From Halobellus ruber (lineage in GTDB: Archaea; Halobacteriota; Halobacteria; Halobacteriales; Haloferacaceae), in the NCBI RefSeq assembly GCF_014212355.1, contig NZ_JACKXD010000001.1:916961-980960 (forward strand): a stretch of 64,000 nt of DNA, in the 5' to 3' direction. Positions 34,722 to 44,520 of the stretch are shown here, one piece after another. The notes under the pieces were generated by a model. The model had not been told where the DNA came from. It saw nothing but the letters and a program-made list of their open reading frames with translations, and did no database searches. Numbering within the stretch: the stretch's first letter is position 1; each line of letters opens with the position of its first letter. Position numbers and translations under genes: made by a program.

Positions 34722-36605
34722 ATGCCACGAGGGAGGCACGCGACACGAGAGACGGGGGTTCCGTCGATCACCCGCCGGCAGTGGCTGGCCGCCTTAGGCG
34801 TGGGGACGACGACCGCCCTTGCGGGATGCTCCGCGAACGACGACGGGGAGGAGACCGGCACGACCGACGGCGGCGACACCACCGACGGAACCCCGTCGGT
34901 ATCGGGGACGTACGACACCGTCACCGCGTCGTCGTTCTCGACGTTGAACCCGCTGTACAACACCAGTTCAGGTGCGGGCACCGCGATCGGTCGCGCGCTC
35001 GATCAGGGGTATACGTTCGATCTCGACGGCGAGTACTTCCCGCTTCTGTACGACATGTCGACCGACGACGACGGATCGGTCTGGGTCTTCGAGATCCGGG
35101 AAGGGTTGTCGTTCGGCGACCCCTACGGCGCGGTCACAGCCGAGAGCTTCGTCTACCAGATCCAGGAACTCCACCAGACCGACTGGGCGGCCACGGCGCA
35201 GTCGAGCTCCTGGGACGGTGTCACCGTCGAACAGACCGGGGAACTGGAGTTTCAAGCGGAACTCGAACAGGCGCAACTGCTGTGGCCCGAGTCGTACGAT
35301 CCGCTTCTGTTCCCGATCCCGAGAGCCCTCGTCGAGCCGTACGTCGACGAGGAGGACGCCGAGGGGCTCCAACAGGACGAGGACCTGCTGAACCTGACGT
35401 TCACCGGCAACCTCGGCGGGTTCGTCCTCGACGAGTGGGAGCGCGGCGCGGGCACGACCTACTCCCGCAACGACGACTACTACATCCAGGACATCGACGA
35501 GGGGCCGGACCTCTTCGCGAACGCGCCGTACTTCGAGGGCGCGACGATCGACGTCGTCGAGGAGCGGGCCTCGCGACTGGCGGCCCTGGAGACCGGCGAG
35601 GCCGACTCCGCGGGGATCCCCCCGGAGCGGTTCTCGGAGTTCCAGGAGAAACCGAACGTCAGCACCTACCGGATCCCGCAGCCCTTCAACCGGATCCTGT
35701 CGGTGAACATGCGCGACAACGGATGGAACGCCGGCCCCGGGAACCTCTTCCGCTACATCCCGTTCCGCCAGGGACTGGCGGCCGCGATCGGCAAAGAGGA
35801 GCTCATCGCCGGGATCTTCCGCGGGCTAGCACAGCCACACTTCACCTGGCAGCCGTCCTGGTCGGAGTGGTACCCCGGGGACGACGCGATCACGCAGTTC
35901 GGGGTCGGCGACCAGTACGGCGGGGAGGTCGCCCGCGGGCTGGTCGAGGAGGCGCTCGCGGAGTCGGAGTTCGACTACCGCTTCGACGGCGGCACCTTGG
36001 TCACGCCGGAGGGCGAGACGGTCACGCTCGACCTCTATCACCTGGCCGGCGGGGAGACCTCACAGCTGATCGCGGAGTACATCGCGGGGGAGTTCGGCGA
36101 CAAGTTCGGGATCGACGTCACCGTCGAGGCCATCGACGGCGTCCGCTTCCAGCGGGACTACTGGACCGGGGAACCCCAGGGCGGCACCGACACCGTCAAC
36201 GGCGAGGAGGTCACGTGGAACCAGCCGACGCCGAACAACCCCGGGCCGCGGAGCGTCACGAGCGCCGAGTCGTGGGATATGTCCATCGTCTACGGCCTGA
36301 ACACCTACCCGCAGAACCCGCTCACGAACCAGGTGTTCTTCGACGGCGCCAACTCGTTTTACAACCCCGTCGGCTACTACCCCGAGTTCGACGCCGCCGG
36401 GATCTTCCAGCGGGCCCGGGAAGCGAGTTCCGAGGAGGGGCTCCAGGGACCGTTCACCGAGCTCTTCGAAAACCTCGCGGCGGAACAACCCTACGTGATG
36501 CTCGCGTTCGGCGACGACCTGGTCGGCTACAACCCCGACCTCGTGGGGCCGGCCGAGGACTTCTTCAACGGCTGGGACTTCCCGGCGTGGTACTTCGATG
36601 AGTGA
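34722..36605 (+). CDS. dppA: Peptide/nickel-type ABC transporter substrate-binding lipoprotein (SBP family 5)
   Basis: The 627-residue product has a Tat signal (ITRRQWLAALG) and a lipobox ending LAGC (Cys36), then a family 5 binding domain: SSFSTLNPLYNTSSGAGT at the start and SVNMRDN, FRQGLAAAI in the middle. It delivers oligopeptides or related solutes to the two permeases downstream. A TATA-like AGTTTAATC lies about 27-33 bases before the ATG. An N-terminal extension from 34674 is possible but would put residues before the Tat region without purpose. Confidence 0.88.
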   Translation: MPRGRHATRETGVPSITRRQWLAALGVGTTTALAGCSANDDGEETGTTDGGDTTDGTPSVSGTYDTVTASSFSTLNPLYNTSSGAGTAIGRALDQGYTFDLDGEYFPLLYDMSTDDDGSVWVFEIREGLSFGDPYGAVTAESFVYQIQELHQTDWAATAQSSSWDGVTVEQTGELEFQAELEQAQLLWPESYDPLLFPIPRALVEPYVDEEDAEGLQQDEDLLNLTFTGNLGGFVLDEWERGAGTTYSRNDDYYIQDIDEGPDLFANAPYFEGATIDVVEERASRLAALETGEADSAGIPPERFSEFQEKPNVSTYRIPQPFNRILSVNMRDNGWNAGPGNLFRYIPFRQGLAAAIGKEELIAGIFRGLAQPHFTWQPSWSEWYPGDDAITQFGVGDQYGGEVARGLVEEALAESEFDYRFDGGTLVTPEGETVTLDLYHLAGGETSQLIAEYIAGEFGDKFGIDVTVEAIDGVRFQRDYWTGEPQGGTDTVNGEEVTWNQPTPNNPGPRSVTSAESWDMSIVYGLNTYPQNPLTNQVFFDGANSFYNPVGYYPEFDAAGIFQRAREASSEEGLQGPFTELFENLAAEQPYVMLAFGDDLVGYNPDLVGPAEDFFNGWDFPAWYFDE

Positions 36606-36689
36606 GGCCGTTCGTCCGCGGTCGACCGATCCGACGGGTCCCGGTGCGGCGGCTCGGAGACCGCAACCTCGGCGCCCTTCCTACAGACG

Positions 36690-37670
36690 ATGGGGCTAGC
36701 CCGATACGTCGCGTTGCGGGTCGGGTGGGCGGCGGTGGTGTCGTTCATCATCGTCACGATCACGTTCGGACTGCTCGCCGCCGCACCGAACCCCTCGGTC
36801 CAGCAGGCCGCCACTCAGGCGGCCCTCGAGGGCGGGAACCCCCAGGAGGCCGTCGAGCGCCAGCGCCAGCTCCGCGGGCTCGACGAGCCCCTCCACGTCA
36901 GGTATATGGACTTCCTCAGGGGCGTTTACACCCTCGAGTGGGGGTGGTCGGACTACCGGAGCCAGCCGGTGACGGAGGCGCTGGCCGACGCGATCTTCTA
37001 CACCGCCCAGTACTCGATCCCCTGGACGATCCTGACGGTCCTGCTCGGCCCCCTGATCGGGGTGTACTCCGCAGCCAATATGTACACCTGGCGTGACCAC
37101 GCCGCGACCGGGTTCGCCTTCTTCGGCTACGCCATCCCGAACTTCTTCTTCGGGATCATTCTGCTCTTGATCTTCGGGGTGTGGCTCGAGTGGATCCCGA
37201 TCGTCTACCGAACTGAGGTTCCGACCTTCAGCCTCGCAAACGCCCGCCAGTTGGCGGTGCCGGTGTTCGTCCTCGTCACGGGGTCGATCGGCGCCATAAT
37301 GCGCGTCTCCCGCAACGAGTCGGCGGCCTTCCGGAACGCGACGTTTATGAAGACAGCGAAGGCGAAAGGCGTCTCGCCGCTGCGGGCGTACGCCTACCAC
37401 GTGATGCGGCCGACGCTGGTGCCGCTGTCGACGACGCTCGTGGGGCAACTGCTCGCGATCTTCCTCGGGTCGTCGCTGCTGGTCGAGGTGGTCTTCGGGA
37501 TCCCCGGGCTGGGTCGGCTGACGTTCAACGCACTCGTCGCACAGGACACCAACCTCGTGCTCGGGGCGACGCTGCTCTTTACGTTCCTCGCGGTGGTGGG
37601 GAACCTCCTCGAGGACCTGGCCTTTACCGTCCTCGACCCCCGGATCAGCTACGACGACAGGGACCTATGA
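36690..37670 (+). CDS. dppB: Dipeptide/oligopeptide ABC transporter permease (DppB-like)
   Basis: The 326-residue protein has six membrane helices and the DppB-type permease pattern: RQLRGLDEPLHVRYMDFL in the large external loop and the EAA-like loop FMKTAKAKGVSPLRAYAYHV. It follows the binding-protein gene by 84 bases and overlaps the next permease by four bases. Confidence 0.9.
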   Translation: MGLARYVALRVGWAAVVSFIIVTITFGLLAAAPNPSVQQAATQAALEGGNPQEAVERQRQLRGLDEPLHVRYMDFLRGVYTLEWGWSDYRSQPVTEALADAIFYTAQYSIPWTILTVLLGPLIGVYSAANMYTWRDHAATGFAFFGYAIPNFFFGIILLLIFGVWLEWIPIVYRTEVPTFSLANARQLAVPVFVLVTGSIGAIMRVSRNESAAFRNATFMKTAKAKGVSPLRAYAYHVMRPTLVPLSTTLVGQLLAIFLGSSLLVEVVFGIPGLGRLTFNALVAQDTNLVLGATLLFTFLAVVGNLLEDLAFTVLDPRISYDDRDL

Positions 37671-38911
37671 GTACTGACACCGACGCGGGAACGGAGGAGG
37701 CCCAACGGTTCGATCAGGTTGACTGGGAGGCGTACGCCGGCGGCCGGACGACGCAACCCTCGATCAACACGGTACTCTTCGCGCTCACGGCCGCGCCGGT
37801 CCTCGCGCTGGCGGTCTACAACTGGGTCGCCGTCGGACAACGGGAGACCGCCCTCGGTGCGCTCGCGGCGGCGACGAACCTGGAACGCGTCTTCGGGACG
37901 CTCGGACTCGACTTCCGGATCGCCGCGGTCGACTACGCCTTTGCGGTCACGCTCCTGCTTTTCGTGTGGTACCTCGTCCTCCCGCTGTACCAGCACCCGC
38001 GGATCACCCGCCACTACTGGCGGCGGTTCAGGCGGAACCGCCCCGCCTTGGTGAGCCTGGCGTGGCTGCTCGTGGTCTTCGGCGGCGGCCTCCTCGGGCC
38101 GCTCGTCCTGAACGCCCCGGAGCAGAACGTCCTCGCGGGCCACCAGCCCCCGATCGGGCTGTCGATCGACCAGGCCAACGTCCCCCAGTGCGTCGGCGAG
38201 GTCGTCGACGGGCGGTGTCAGGGTACCTGGCAGTACCCCCTGGGGACCACCCGCGGCGGAGTCGGGGTGTTCACTGGCGTCGTCTACGGGATGACCATCA
38301 GTATGAAGATCGCGTTCATCACCACCACCATCGTCGCCGGCGTGGGGATCACCGTCGGAACCGTCAGCGCCTACGCCGGCGGGTGGGTCGACGAGGTCGC
38401 GATGCGCGCCGTCGACATCGTGCTGTCGTTCCCGACGCTCCTCTTTTTCCTCCTGATCCTCTACGCCTACGGCGCGGGACTCGGGATGTTCATCGTCGTC
38501 TTCTCGGCGTTCGGGTGGGGTGGGACCGCGCGGTACGTCCGGAGCAAGGCGCTGTCGGTCTCCGAGGAGGAGTTCGTGAAGGCGGGGCGGCTGAGCGGCG
38601 CGAGTACCCGCCGCATCGTCCGTCGGCACGTCGTTCCGAACACCGCGAGCAGCATCATAACCCAGCTCACCCTCCTGATCCCGGGCTTTCTGCTCGCTGA
38701 GGCACAGCTCGCGTTCCTCGGCCTCGGCGACTCCTCGATCGCGTCGTGGGGACAGCTGATCGCGGCCGGCCGGAGCGACCTCGCCTTTGCGCCGTGGATC
38801 GTTCTCGCGCCGGGGATCGTCCTCTTTCTCACGATCCTGGCGTTCAACTTCCTCGGCGACGCGCTGCTCGACGCGGTCGATCCCGAGGCGACGACGGAGG
38901 CGGAGCGATGA
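37667..38911 (+). CDS. dppC: Dipeptide/oligopeptide ABC transporter permease (DppC-like)
   Basis: The 414-residue protein has an N-terminal pair of helices (about 28-110) and then the DppC permease core with FRRNRPALVSLAWLLVVFGGGLLGPL, GMTISMKIAFITTTIVAGVG and the EAA-type loop EEFVKAGRLSGASTRRIVRR. It is longer than bacterial DppC (about 300 residues) because of the extra N-terminal helices, a variant seen in other haloarchaea. It overlaps both neighbours by four bases. Confidence 0.9.
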   Translation: MSTDTDAGTEEAQRFDQVDWEAYAGGRTTQPSINTVLFALTAAPVLALAVYNWVAVGQRETALGALAAATNLERVFGTLGLDFRIAAVDYAFAVTLLLFVWYLVLPLYQHPRITRHYWRRFRRNRPALVSLAWLLVVFGGGLLGPLVLNAPEQNVLAGHQPPIGLSIDQANVPQCVGEVVDGRCQGTWQYPLGTTRGGVGVFTGVVYGMTISMKIAFITTTIVAGVGITVGTVSAYAGGWVDEVAMRAVDIVLSFPTLLFFLLILYAYGAGLGMFIVVFSAFGWGGTARYVRSKALSVSEEEFVKAGRLSGASTRRIVRRHVVPNTASSIITQLTLLIPGFLLAEAQLAFLGLGDSSIASWGQLIAAGRSDLAFAPWIVLAPGIVLFLTILAFNFLGDALLDAVDPEATTEAER

Positions 38912-40026
38912 CCGGCGACGACGAGCCGCTGTTGGCGGTGGAGGGGCTCCGAACCACCTTCCGGACGGAGGCCGGCGAACTCGTCGCGGTCGACGGCATC
39001 GACTTCACCGTCGGCCGCGGCGAGACGGTCTGTCTCGTCGGCGAGTCCGGCTCGGGCAAGACTGTCGCCGTCGAGTCGCTCACGGGGTTGATCGACCAGC
39101 CGCCCGGCCGAATCGAGGGGACGATCCGGCTCCGGGGGACGGATCTGACTGCACTCTCGGACAAGGAGCTCAGATCGTACCGCGGCGCATCGATCGCGTA
39201 CGTCTTTCAGAACCCGCAGGACGCGCTGAACCACTGCTATTCCGTGGGGTGGCAGCTGATCGAGGCGATCCAGGTCCACGAGGACGTCCCGGAAGCGGAG
39301 GCGCGAGCCCGCGCGATCGACCTCCTCGATACGGTCGGGATCCCGGACCCGACGAGCCGGATCGACGAGTACCCCCACGAGTTCTCCAGCGGGGAGAAAC
39401 AGCGCGTGATGATCGCGATGGCGCTGGTGTCGGAGCCGGATCTGCTCGTCGCCGACGAGCCCACCACCGCTCTCGACGTGACCATCCAGGCGGGGATCCT
39501 CCAGCTTCTGGACGACCTGAAGGCCGAGTACGGGATGGGCGTCCTGTTCGTGACCCACGACCTCGCGACCGTGAGTCGGATCGCCGACCGCGTGGTGGTG
39601 CTGTACGCCGGCAAGGTGATGGAACGCGGGTCGGTGCTCGACGTCTTCGAGCGGCCGGCACACCCCTACACCCGGCGGCTGCTGGCCTGTCTCCCGGGGC
39701 GGGCGAGCGAACTCGACGCGATCGACGGGGCTGGACGCGGCGGGATCGCGGGGTCGCTGCCGGACCCGACGGCGCTGCCGGACGGCTGTCGGTTCGCGTC
39801 GCGGTGTGCCTACGCCGAGCCGGCGTGTTCGACCGGCGACCAGCCTCCCGAGGTCGACCTGGGGGAGGGCCACCACGTCTCGTGTATCCACTACGAACCG
39901 GGCGACGCTCCCTCGGTCCTCCCCGAGCCATCCGAGTCGGCCGCCGAAGCGGAGCAGTCGCGGGCGGAGGGACGGTCGGCGCCCGACGGCGAACCGACCC
40001 AGCAGGGCGTGATCGAGGATGAGTGA
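38908..40026 (+). CDS. dppD: Dipeptide/oligopeptide ABC transporter ATP-binding protein (DppD-like)
   Basis: The 372-residue ATPase has Walker A GESGSGKT, the signature FSSGEKQR, Walker B LLVADEPTTALD and FVTHDLAT. The C-terminal oligopeptide region with the cysteines CRFASRCAYAEPAC is typical of DppD/OppD. The signature reads SSGE rather than SGGQ, a common variant in this subfamily. An acidic tail of about 45 residues follows. Confidence 0.9.
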   Translation: MTGDDEPLLAVEGLRTTFRTEAGELVAVDGIDFTVGRGETVCLVGESGSGKTVAVESLTGLIDQPPGRIEGTIRLRGTDLTALSDKELRSYRGASIAYVFQNPQDALNHCYSVGWQLIEAIQVHEDVPEAEARARAIDLLDTVGIPDPTSRIDEYPHEFSSGEKQRVMIAMALVSEPDLLVADEPTTALDVTIQAGILQLLDDLKAEYGMGVLFVTHDLATVSRIADRVVVLYAGKVMERGSVLDVFERPAHPYTRRLLACLPGRASELDAIDGAGRGGIAGSLPDPTALPDGCRFASRCAYAEPACSTGDQPPEVDLGEGHHVSCIHYEPGDAPSVLPEPSESAAEAEQSRAEGRSAPDGEPTQQGVIEDE

Positions 40027-41407
40027 GGAGCCGCTTTTGTCGGTCCGCGACCTGAAGAAGCATTACACGAGTTCGCGAGGCGGGCTTTTCTCCCGGGAGA
40101 CGACCCGGGTACGCGCCGTCGACGGCGTCAGCTTCGACGTCTACCCGGGGGAGGCGCTCGGGCTCGTCGGCGAGTCGGGGTGTGGAAAGTCCACGACAGC
40201 CTCGTCGATGCTCCGGCTGACGGAGCCCACCTCCGGGGAAGTGATCTTCAACGGCGGGGGCCGTGGGGGCGCAGTCCGCAACGACGACGGCACCCACCCC
40301 AACGACGTGACGCGGTTCGACCGGCAGGAGCTGAAGGCGTTCAGGCGGGACGCACAGCTGATCTTCCAGGATCCCACGTCGAGTTTCGACCCGCGGATGT
40401 CGGTCGGGGCGTCGGTCGGGGAGTTGCCCCTAGTACACGGGATGAAAGACCCCGAGCGACGGCGGGCGATCGTCGAGGACCTGCTCGAACGGGTTGGGCT
40501 CTCGGCGGAGGATTACGACCGGTACCCCCACGAGTTCTCCGGCGGGGAGAAACAGCGGCTGGCGCTTGCGCGAGCGCTGGTCCTCAACCCCGAGTTGCTG
40601 GTGGCCGACGAGCCGGTGTCGGCGCTCGACGTGTCGATCCAGGCCGACATCCTGGCGCTGATCGACGACCTCCGGACGGCGTTCGGGCTCTCGGTACTCT
40701 TCATCAGCCACGACATCTCCGTCGTACGGGAGCTCTGTGACCGGACCGCGGTGATGTACCTCGGGGAGATCGTCGAGATCGGGCCCACGGAGGCGGTGTT
40801 CGAGAACCCCCAGCACCCCTACACCGAGGCGTTGCTCTCGGCGGTGCCGACCCCGGATCCCCGGTCCCGCGGCGACCACATCCAGCTCACCGGCAGCGTT
40901 CCCAGCCCGTCGGACCCGCCGTCGGGCTGTCGGTTCCACACCCGGTGTCACCGCGTCATCCAGCCCGAGGGCGTCGACCTCGACCAGTCGGTCTGGCGGC
41001 GCTTGCTCGACTTCCGCGAGCGGGTCGTCGCCGGCGACATCGACGCGGAATCGGTCCGTGAACGGCTTCGAGCGGACGTGGAGGCCCACGGCGGGGCGGA
41101 CGCCTCGACCGAGCGGGCGGCCGCGAACGACGGCGGCGAGGTACGAACCGACGCCGACGACGCCGCACGGGTTCGGGCGGCCTACGATCTGCCGGCGACG
41201 CTCTCAGACCCCACAGCCGAACGGGCCGTCGCGGATGCGGTCGCTGCGCTGCTGGCCGGCGAGGACGACCGCGCGGCCGCGGGACTCGCCGACGCGTTCA
41301 CGACGCCGTGTGCCGAAACCGTCCCGGAGTTCACGGATCACGGTGCGGGCCACAGGGCGGCGTGCATCCGGCACCGTCCCGACTACGACGGGTTCGACGC
41401 CGGATGA
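40019..41407 (+). CDS. dppF: Dipeptide/oligopeptide ABC transporter ATP-binding protein (DppF-like)
   Basis: The 462-residue ATPase has GESGCGKST, FSGGEKQRLALARAL, LLVADEPVSALD and FISHDISVV, followed by the oligopeptide C-terminal region (SDPPSGCRFHTRCHRV). It overlaps dppD by eight bases. After about residue 320 it carries a haloarchaeal-type extension of some 140 residues with two further cysteines, of unknown role. Confidence 0.9.
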   Translation: MSEEPLLSVRDLKKHYTSSRGGLFSRETTRVRAVDGVSFDVYPGEALGLVGESGCGKSTTASSMLRLTEPTSGEVIFNGGGRGGAVRNDDGTHPNDVTRFDRQELKAFRRDAQLIFQDPTSSFDPRMSVGASVGELPLVHGMKDPERRRAIVEDLLERVGLSAEDYDRYPHEFSGGEKQRLALARALVLNPELLVADEPVSALDVSIQADILALIDDLRTAFGLSVLFISHDISVVRELCDRTAVMYLGEIVEIGPTEAVFENPQHPYTEALLSAVPTPDPRSRGDHIQLTGSVPSPSDPPSGCRFHTRCHRVIQPEGVDLDQSVWRRLLDFRERVVAGDIDAESVRERLRADVEAHGGADASTERAAANDGGEVRTDADDAARVRAAYDLPATLSDPTAERAVADAVAALLAGEDDRAAAGLADAFTTPCAETVPEFTDHGAGHRAACIRHRPDYDGFDAG

Positions 41408-41661
41408 ACGCTGCCGGCGGGCCCCCGGGACGGCGGTCTCGGAGTCGCCCGTGTGGGTATCACCGATCGGTCGAGGTCGTGATCGTGGACGAGCGTCGGC
41501 TGTGCGACCTGGTCCCGTTCCGGATTCGGCGACGGTGGCGGGTCCAGCCGGCGCGCCGACCGGCACGAACTCAAGTACTGTCGCACGCTTCGAGGTCTCC
41601 GATGTCGCGTTCGCGCCGGAGTGAGGTGGCGCCCCCGGCTTCAGGGGCAGGTCCTGCTTGC

Positions 41662-42168
41662 TCACCGACGGGCCGCGTCGACGATGCCGGCAGTGTGTCC
41701 GATCGCGACCAGCCCGAACGACGGCCACACGAGCGGGTCCGGCGCCGAGAGGAGCGTCCACACGAAGACGCCGGCACCCAGCAGTGCCGCGGCGGTACCG
41801 CCCGCGTAGACGAGCGCCGCCTCGGGGAGTTCCCGGGCGGTGTGCGCCAATCCGAGCGCCGGAAGCACCATCCATCCCACGAGGCTGACACCGAGCAGCG
41901 CCGGGCCCGAGACCGGTCCAACGAAGCCGGCAACGCCCACGAGCGTGAGCCCCAACCCGACCACGAGGACCGCCCGCCACGCCCGCAACGCGCCGTCGGC
42001 CATCCGGCGCCAGCCGGTGGCGAGGAAGAAACTGATGAACGCCACCATCACGAGGTGGGCGATCAACATCCCCGCGGGATTCAGGACGCCGACGGTCGCG
42101 GCTCCTGCGGCGATCCACGCCGCCGGGATCAGTACGACCGGGCCGAACCGACGCACCGTGCCGAACAC
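41662..42168 (-). CDS. Small multi-helix membrane protein
   Basis: The 168-residue product has about five hydrophobic segments (VVLIPAAWIAAGAATVGVL, MLIAHLVMVAFISFFLATG, AVLVVGLGLTLVGVAGFVG, LLGVSLVGWMVLPALGLA and a last one near 128-150). I do not recognise a family. The gene is convergent with dppF across 254 bases that hold only a short GC hairpin (41631-41648), possibly a terminator. Confidence 0.65.
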   Translation of the reverse strand: MFGTVRRFGPVVLIPAAWIAAGAATVGVLNPAGMLIAHLVMVAFISFFLATGWRRMADGALRAWRAVLVVGLGLTLVGVAGFVGPVSGPALLGVSLVGWMVLPALGLAHTARELPEAALVYAGGTAAALLGAGVFVWTLLSAPDPLVWPSFGLVAIGHTAGIVDAARR

Positions 42169-42261
42169 GGGAGCGGCTACGTCGATCCGTCGGAAAAACG
42201 CATTGTCCTCGGGTATCCGTCCGGGAGTGTCGTCGTCGACCCCGCCTGCGGTTCCCCTCCG

Positions 42262-42567
42262 CTATCGTACCTCACGACCGACCCAGTCGGCGTAGGCCTC
42301 CAGCGTGTCGACGGCGTCGAACCGCTCGATACAGGGCACGTCATCGGGGTGTTCAGCTTCGAGTTCCCGCTTCAGGTCGGGATACCGCTCTGCGGTCGTC
42401 TTCGCGAACAGGATCGCTTCCGCTTCGTCGTCGTACAGCGTTCCGTCCCATCGGTAGACGGAGTCGCAGTCGACGACGTTGACACACGCTGCGAGTCGGT
42501 TCTCGACGAGGAAGCGCGCGAGGTCGTCGGCCGCGTCGCGGGGGGCTGTGGCGTAGACTGTGGGCAT
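42262..42567 (-). CDS. cutA: CutA-like divalent cation tolerance protein
   Basis: The 101-residue protein matches CutA1: PTVYATAPRDAADDLARFLV, RLAACVNVV, SVYRWDGTLYDDEAEAILFAKT and HPDDVPCIERFDA, which in CutA reads HPYEVPEI. CutA forms ferredoxin-like trimers and is linked to metal tolerance, though its exact role is unsettled. The ATG at 42567 is chosen since it starts the first beta strand; an upstream TTG would add unrelated residues. Confidence 0.88.
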   Translation of the reverse strand: MPTVYATAPRDAADDLARFLVENRLAACVNVVDCDSVYRWDGTLYDDEAEAILFAKTTAERYPDLKRELEAEHPDDVPCIERFDAVDTLEAYADWVGREVR

Positions 42568-42639
42568 CGTCCGGATCGTGGCCCGTGCGGCAGTAAACGG
42601 TGTCGACGCCCCGGCAGGACGCGCGGTCAACCGGGCCGA

Positions 42640-42993
42640 TCAGCCGCCCTGATCGGTCGCGATGTCGACCAGTTCGTCCGCCGGGAAGTCCTCGCGCCGG
42701 TCGAACGAGGCGAAGACGGCCTCGTATCGCGTGCCCGGTTTGACGAACACCACGATGTCCTCGAAGAAGAGCAGCTGTGCGTCGAACTCCCGGCCGATGA
42801 CCGCCTCGAAGTCCTCGCCGGCGACCTGTTTCGCCATTATCAGCCGGTAGGCCTCCTCGAGTTGCGCCTGGGAGTACTGCGCTTCGACGTCGTCCCGAGC
42901 GTACGCGATCGAGAAGTCCGTCGGGCCGAGTTCGGCGACGACGCGGGTGGGGGCCCCGTCGAGGTCGCGGACGGCGTCGACGATCCCTGCCAT
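42640..42993 (-). CDS. Small conserved-type protein of unknown function
   Basis: The 117-residue acidic soluble protein has a predicted alpha/beta make-up and no cysteine, membrane segment or known motif that I can name. The end (YEAVFASFDRREDFPADELVDIA) resembles small haloarchaeal proteins annotated as DUF only. It is on the same strand as cutA, 72 bases upstream of its start. Confidence 0.7.
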   Translation of the reverse strand: MAGIVDAVRDLDGAPTRVVAELGPTDFSIAYARDDVEAQYSQAQLEEAYRLIMAKQVAGEDFEAVIGREFDAQLLFFEDIVVFVKPGTRYEAVFASFDRREDFPADELVDIATDQGG

Positions 42994-43347
42994 ACCTCCA
43001 TACGCTCTCGCACCGGTCTAAACCTTTCGTGTGAGTCCGCATACTGCTCACGAAGGGGGGTCTGACTCTCTGACCGCACCCGTCGAAGGGACCGGTCGCT
43101 GTCAACGACGCGGGAGCCCGCAGTCCGTGAGTTCGCCCGGGCGCCTCCCCGGTATTCGGACGGCCGCGGCTCGGAGAGCATCCCGCGGACTCGTCGTGAG
43201 AGCAGTCCGACGGTGTCCCGCTCGACGGCGGAATCGCGTTTCGCTGCCGGCATAGCCGGCGATGGCGACCGATGCGGTCGCCCGGCCGACCACGGCACGC
43301 CGCGTTCGATCGCCCACCGGTTCGCCGCGGGCGCACCCCGACCCGGG
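42994..43347. other. Intergenic region without visible gene
   Basis: I see no gene, RNA or repeat in these 354 GC-rich bases. The left edge must hold the promoter of the small protein gene at 42993. Confidence 0.5.
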
Positions 43348-44520
43348 TCAGATGGCACAGCCGGCGTCGCGGTAGAGCCAGTGTGTCATCGCGTACACGC
43401 CGGCGACGATCCCGATCGACGCGACGAACGAGTGGGCCGAGAGTTCGGCGAGCCCGGAGTAGATGTTCCCGACGTTACATCCGGGGGCGAGCCGGGAGCC
43501 GACGCTCATAAGCAACCCGCCGCCGAGGGCGTTGGGGAGGCGACGCCGCTTCGGAACGCGCAAGGCGAAGTCGCCGCTCCACAGCGCGGCGACCGCCGCG
43601 CCGACGATGACGAACGCGATCATCACCATATCCACCGTCACACGGACCCCCTGTCCGCCGAAGAGGACGGACCCCCAGTACTCGAAGCCGCCGGCGTCGA
43701 CCCCGACCTGCGAGAGCAGATAGCCCGTCCAGCGGGCCTCCGGACCGGTGATACCGACGATCGACACCTGGGTGAACCAGAGTACGGCCATCCCGGTGAT
43801 ACCGAGCGCGGCCGTCCGGGGGTCCCACGGGCGCCTGCTCGCCGCGACGGGGGTGCGCCACGTCCGGAGGAGCCCTCGCGCGTACGCGACGGTTCCTCGG
43901 CTGAACCGACGCAGGCCGACGAGCGGGGCGAGGAGAATCGTCGGCCGGCCGGACACGACGTTCGTCCGCTCGACCGCGTCGCCGACGCCGCTCCGCCAGC
44001 CGAGCACCGTCGCGTAAGCGAGGACGGCGACTGCCGCGACGCCGACGGCGAGCAGGCCCGCCGGGACCGGCGAGATGGCGAACAGGCTGACCCCCCCGCT
44101 GAACGTCAGCGGCGCAAAGTAGACGCCCCTGAGGGTCGGGAAGACGACGGAGAACGCGACGTAGCCGACGCCCATCGCCAGGAGCGTGAGCCAGAAGTGG
44201 AGGTATCCCTCACCGGCGCGGTACAGCGTTCCGCTGGCGCACCCGCCGGCGTACGTCATCCCGACGCCGAAGACGAACCCCCCGATGAGACCGGTGGGCC
44301 CCCACCCCGGCGTCCACAGACCCTGATAGTATCCCAGCTGGTATGCGATGCCCCAACAGATCATCGTGAGTAGCGTCGCTGCGAGGACGCCTTTGGTCAT
44401 CCGGGAGTCCTCGTACGCGAAGAGGTCCCGGAAGGCGTTCACGAAACAGAACCGCCCTTTCTGGAGGAACACCCCGATGCCGATCCCGACGACCGCCGCG
44501 ACGATGAGGGCCGACACCAT
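43348..44520 (-). CDS. YeeE/YedE family (thiosulfate) transporter
   Basis: The 390-residue integral membrane protein has about nine or ten helices and the conserved cysteines of the sulfur-transport family: GRFCFVNAFRD near residue 22, GGCASGTLYRAGEGY near 90 and APGCNVGNIYSGL near 345. In TsuA (YeeE) such cysteines relay thiosulfate into the cell. The ATG at 44520 puts the first helix at the N-terminus. No sulfurtransferase (YeeD/TusA) gene is adjacent, so the downstream step must be encoded elsewhere. Confidence 0.88.
   Translation of the reverse strand: MVSALIVAAVVGIGIGVFLQKGRFCFVNAFRDLFAYEDSRMTKGVLAATLLTMICWGIAYQLGYYQGLWTPGWGPTGLIGGFVFGVGMTYAGGCASGTLYRAGEGYLHFWLTLLAMGVGYVAFSVVFPTLRGVYFAPLTFSGGVSLFAISPVPAGLLAVGVAAVAVLAYATVLGWRSGVGDAVERTNVVSGRPTILLAPLVGLRRFSRGTVAYARGLLRTWRTPVAASRRPWDPRTAALGITGMAVLWFTQVSIVGITGPEARWTGYLLSQVGVDAGGFEYWGSVLFGGQGVRVTVDMVMIAFVIVGAAVAALWSGDFALRVPKRRRLPNALGGGLLMSVGSRLAPGCNVGNIYSGLAELSAHSFVASIGIVAGVYAMTHWLYRDAGCAI

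Noticed and set aside
41631..41648. GC hairpin GCCCCCGGCTTCAGGGGC between dppF and the membrane protein gene as an IS end
   Set aside because: The stem is only 5 bp and there is no transposase or second end. A terminator or chance structure is more likely.
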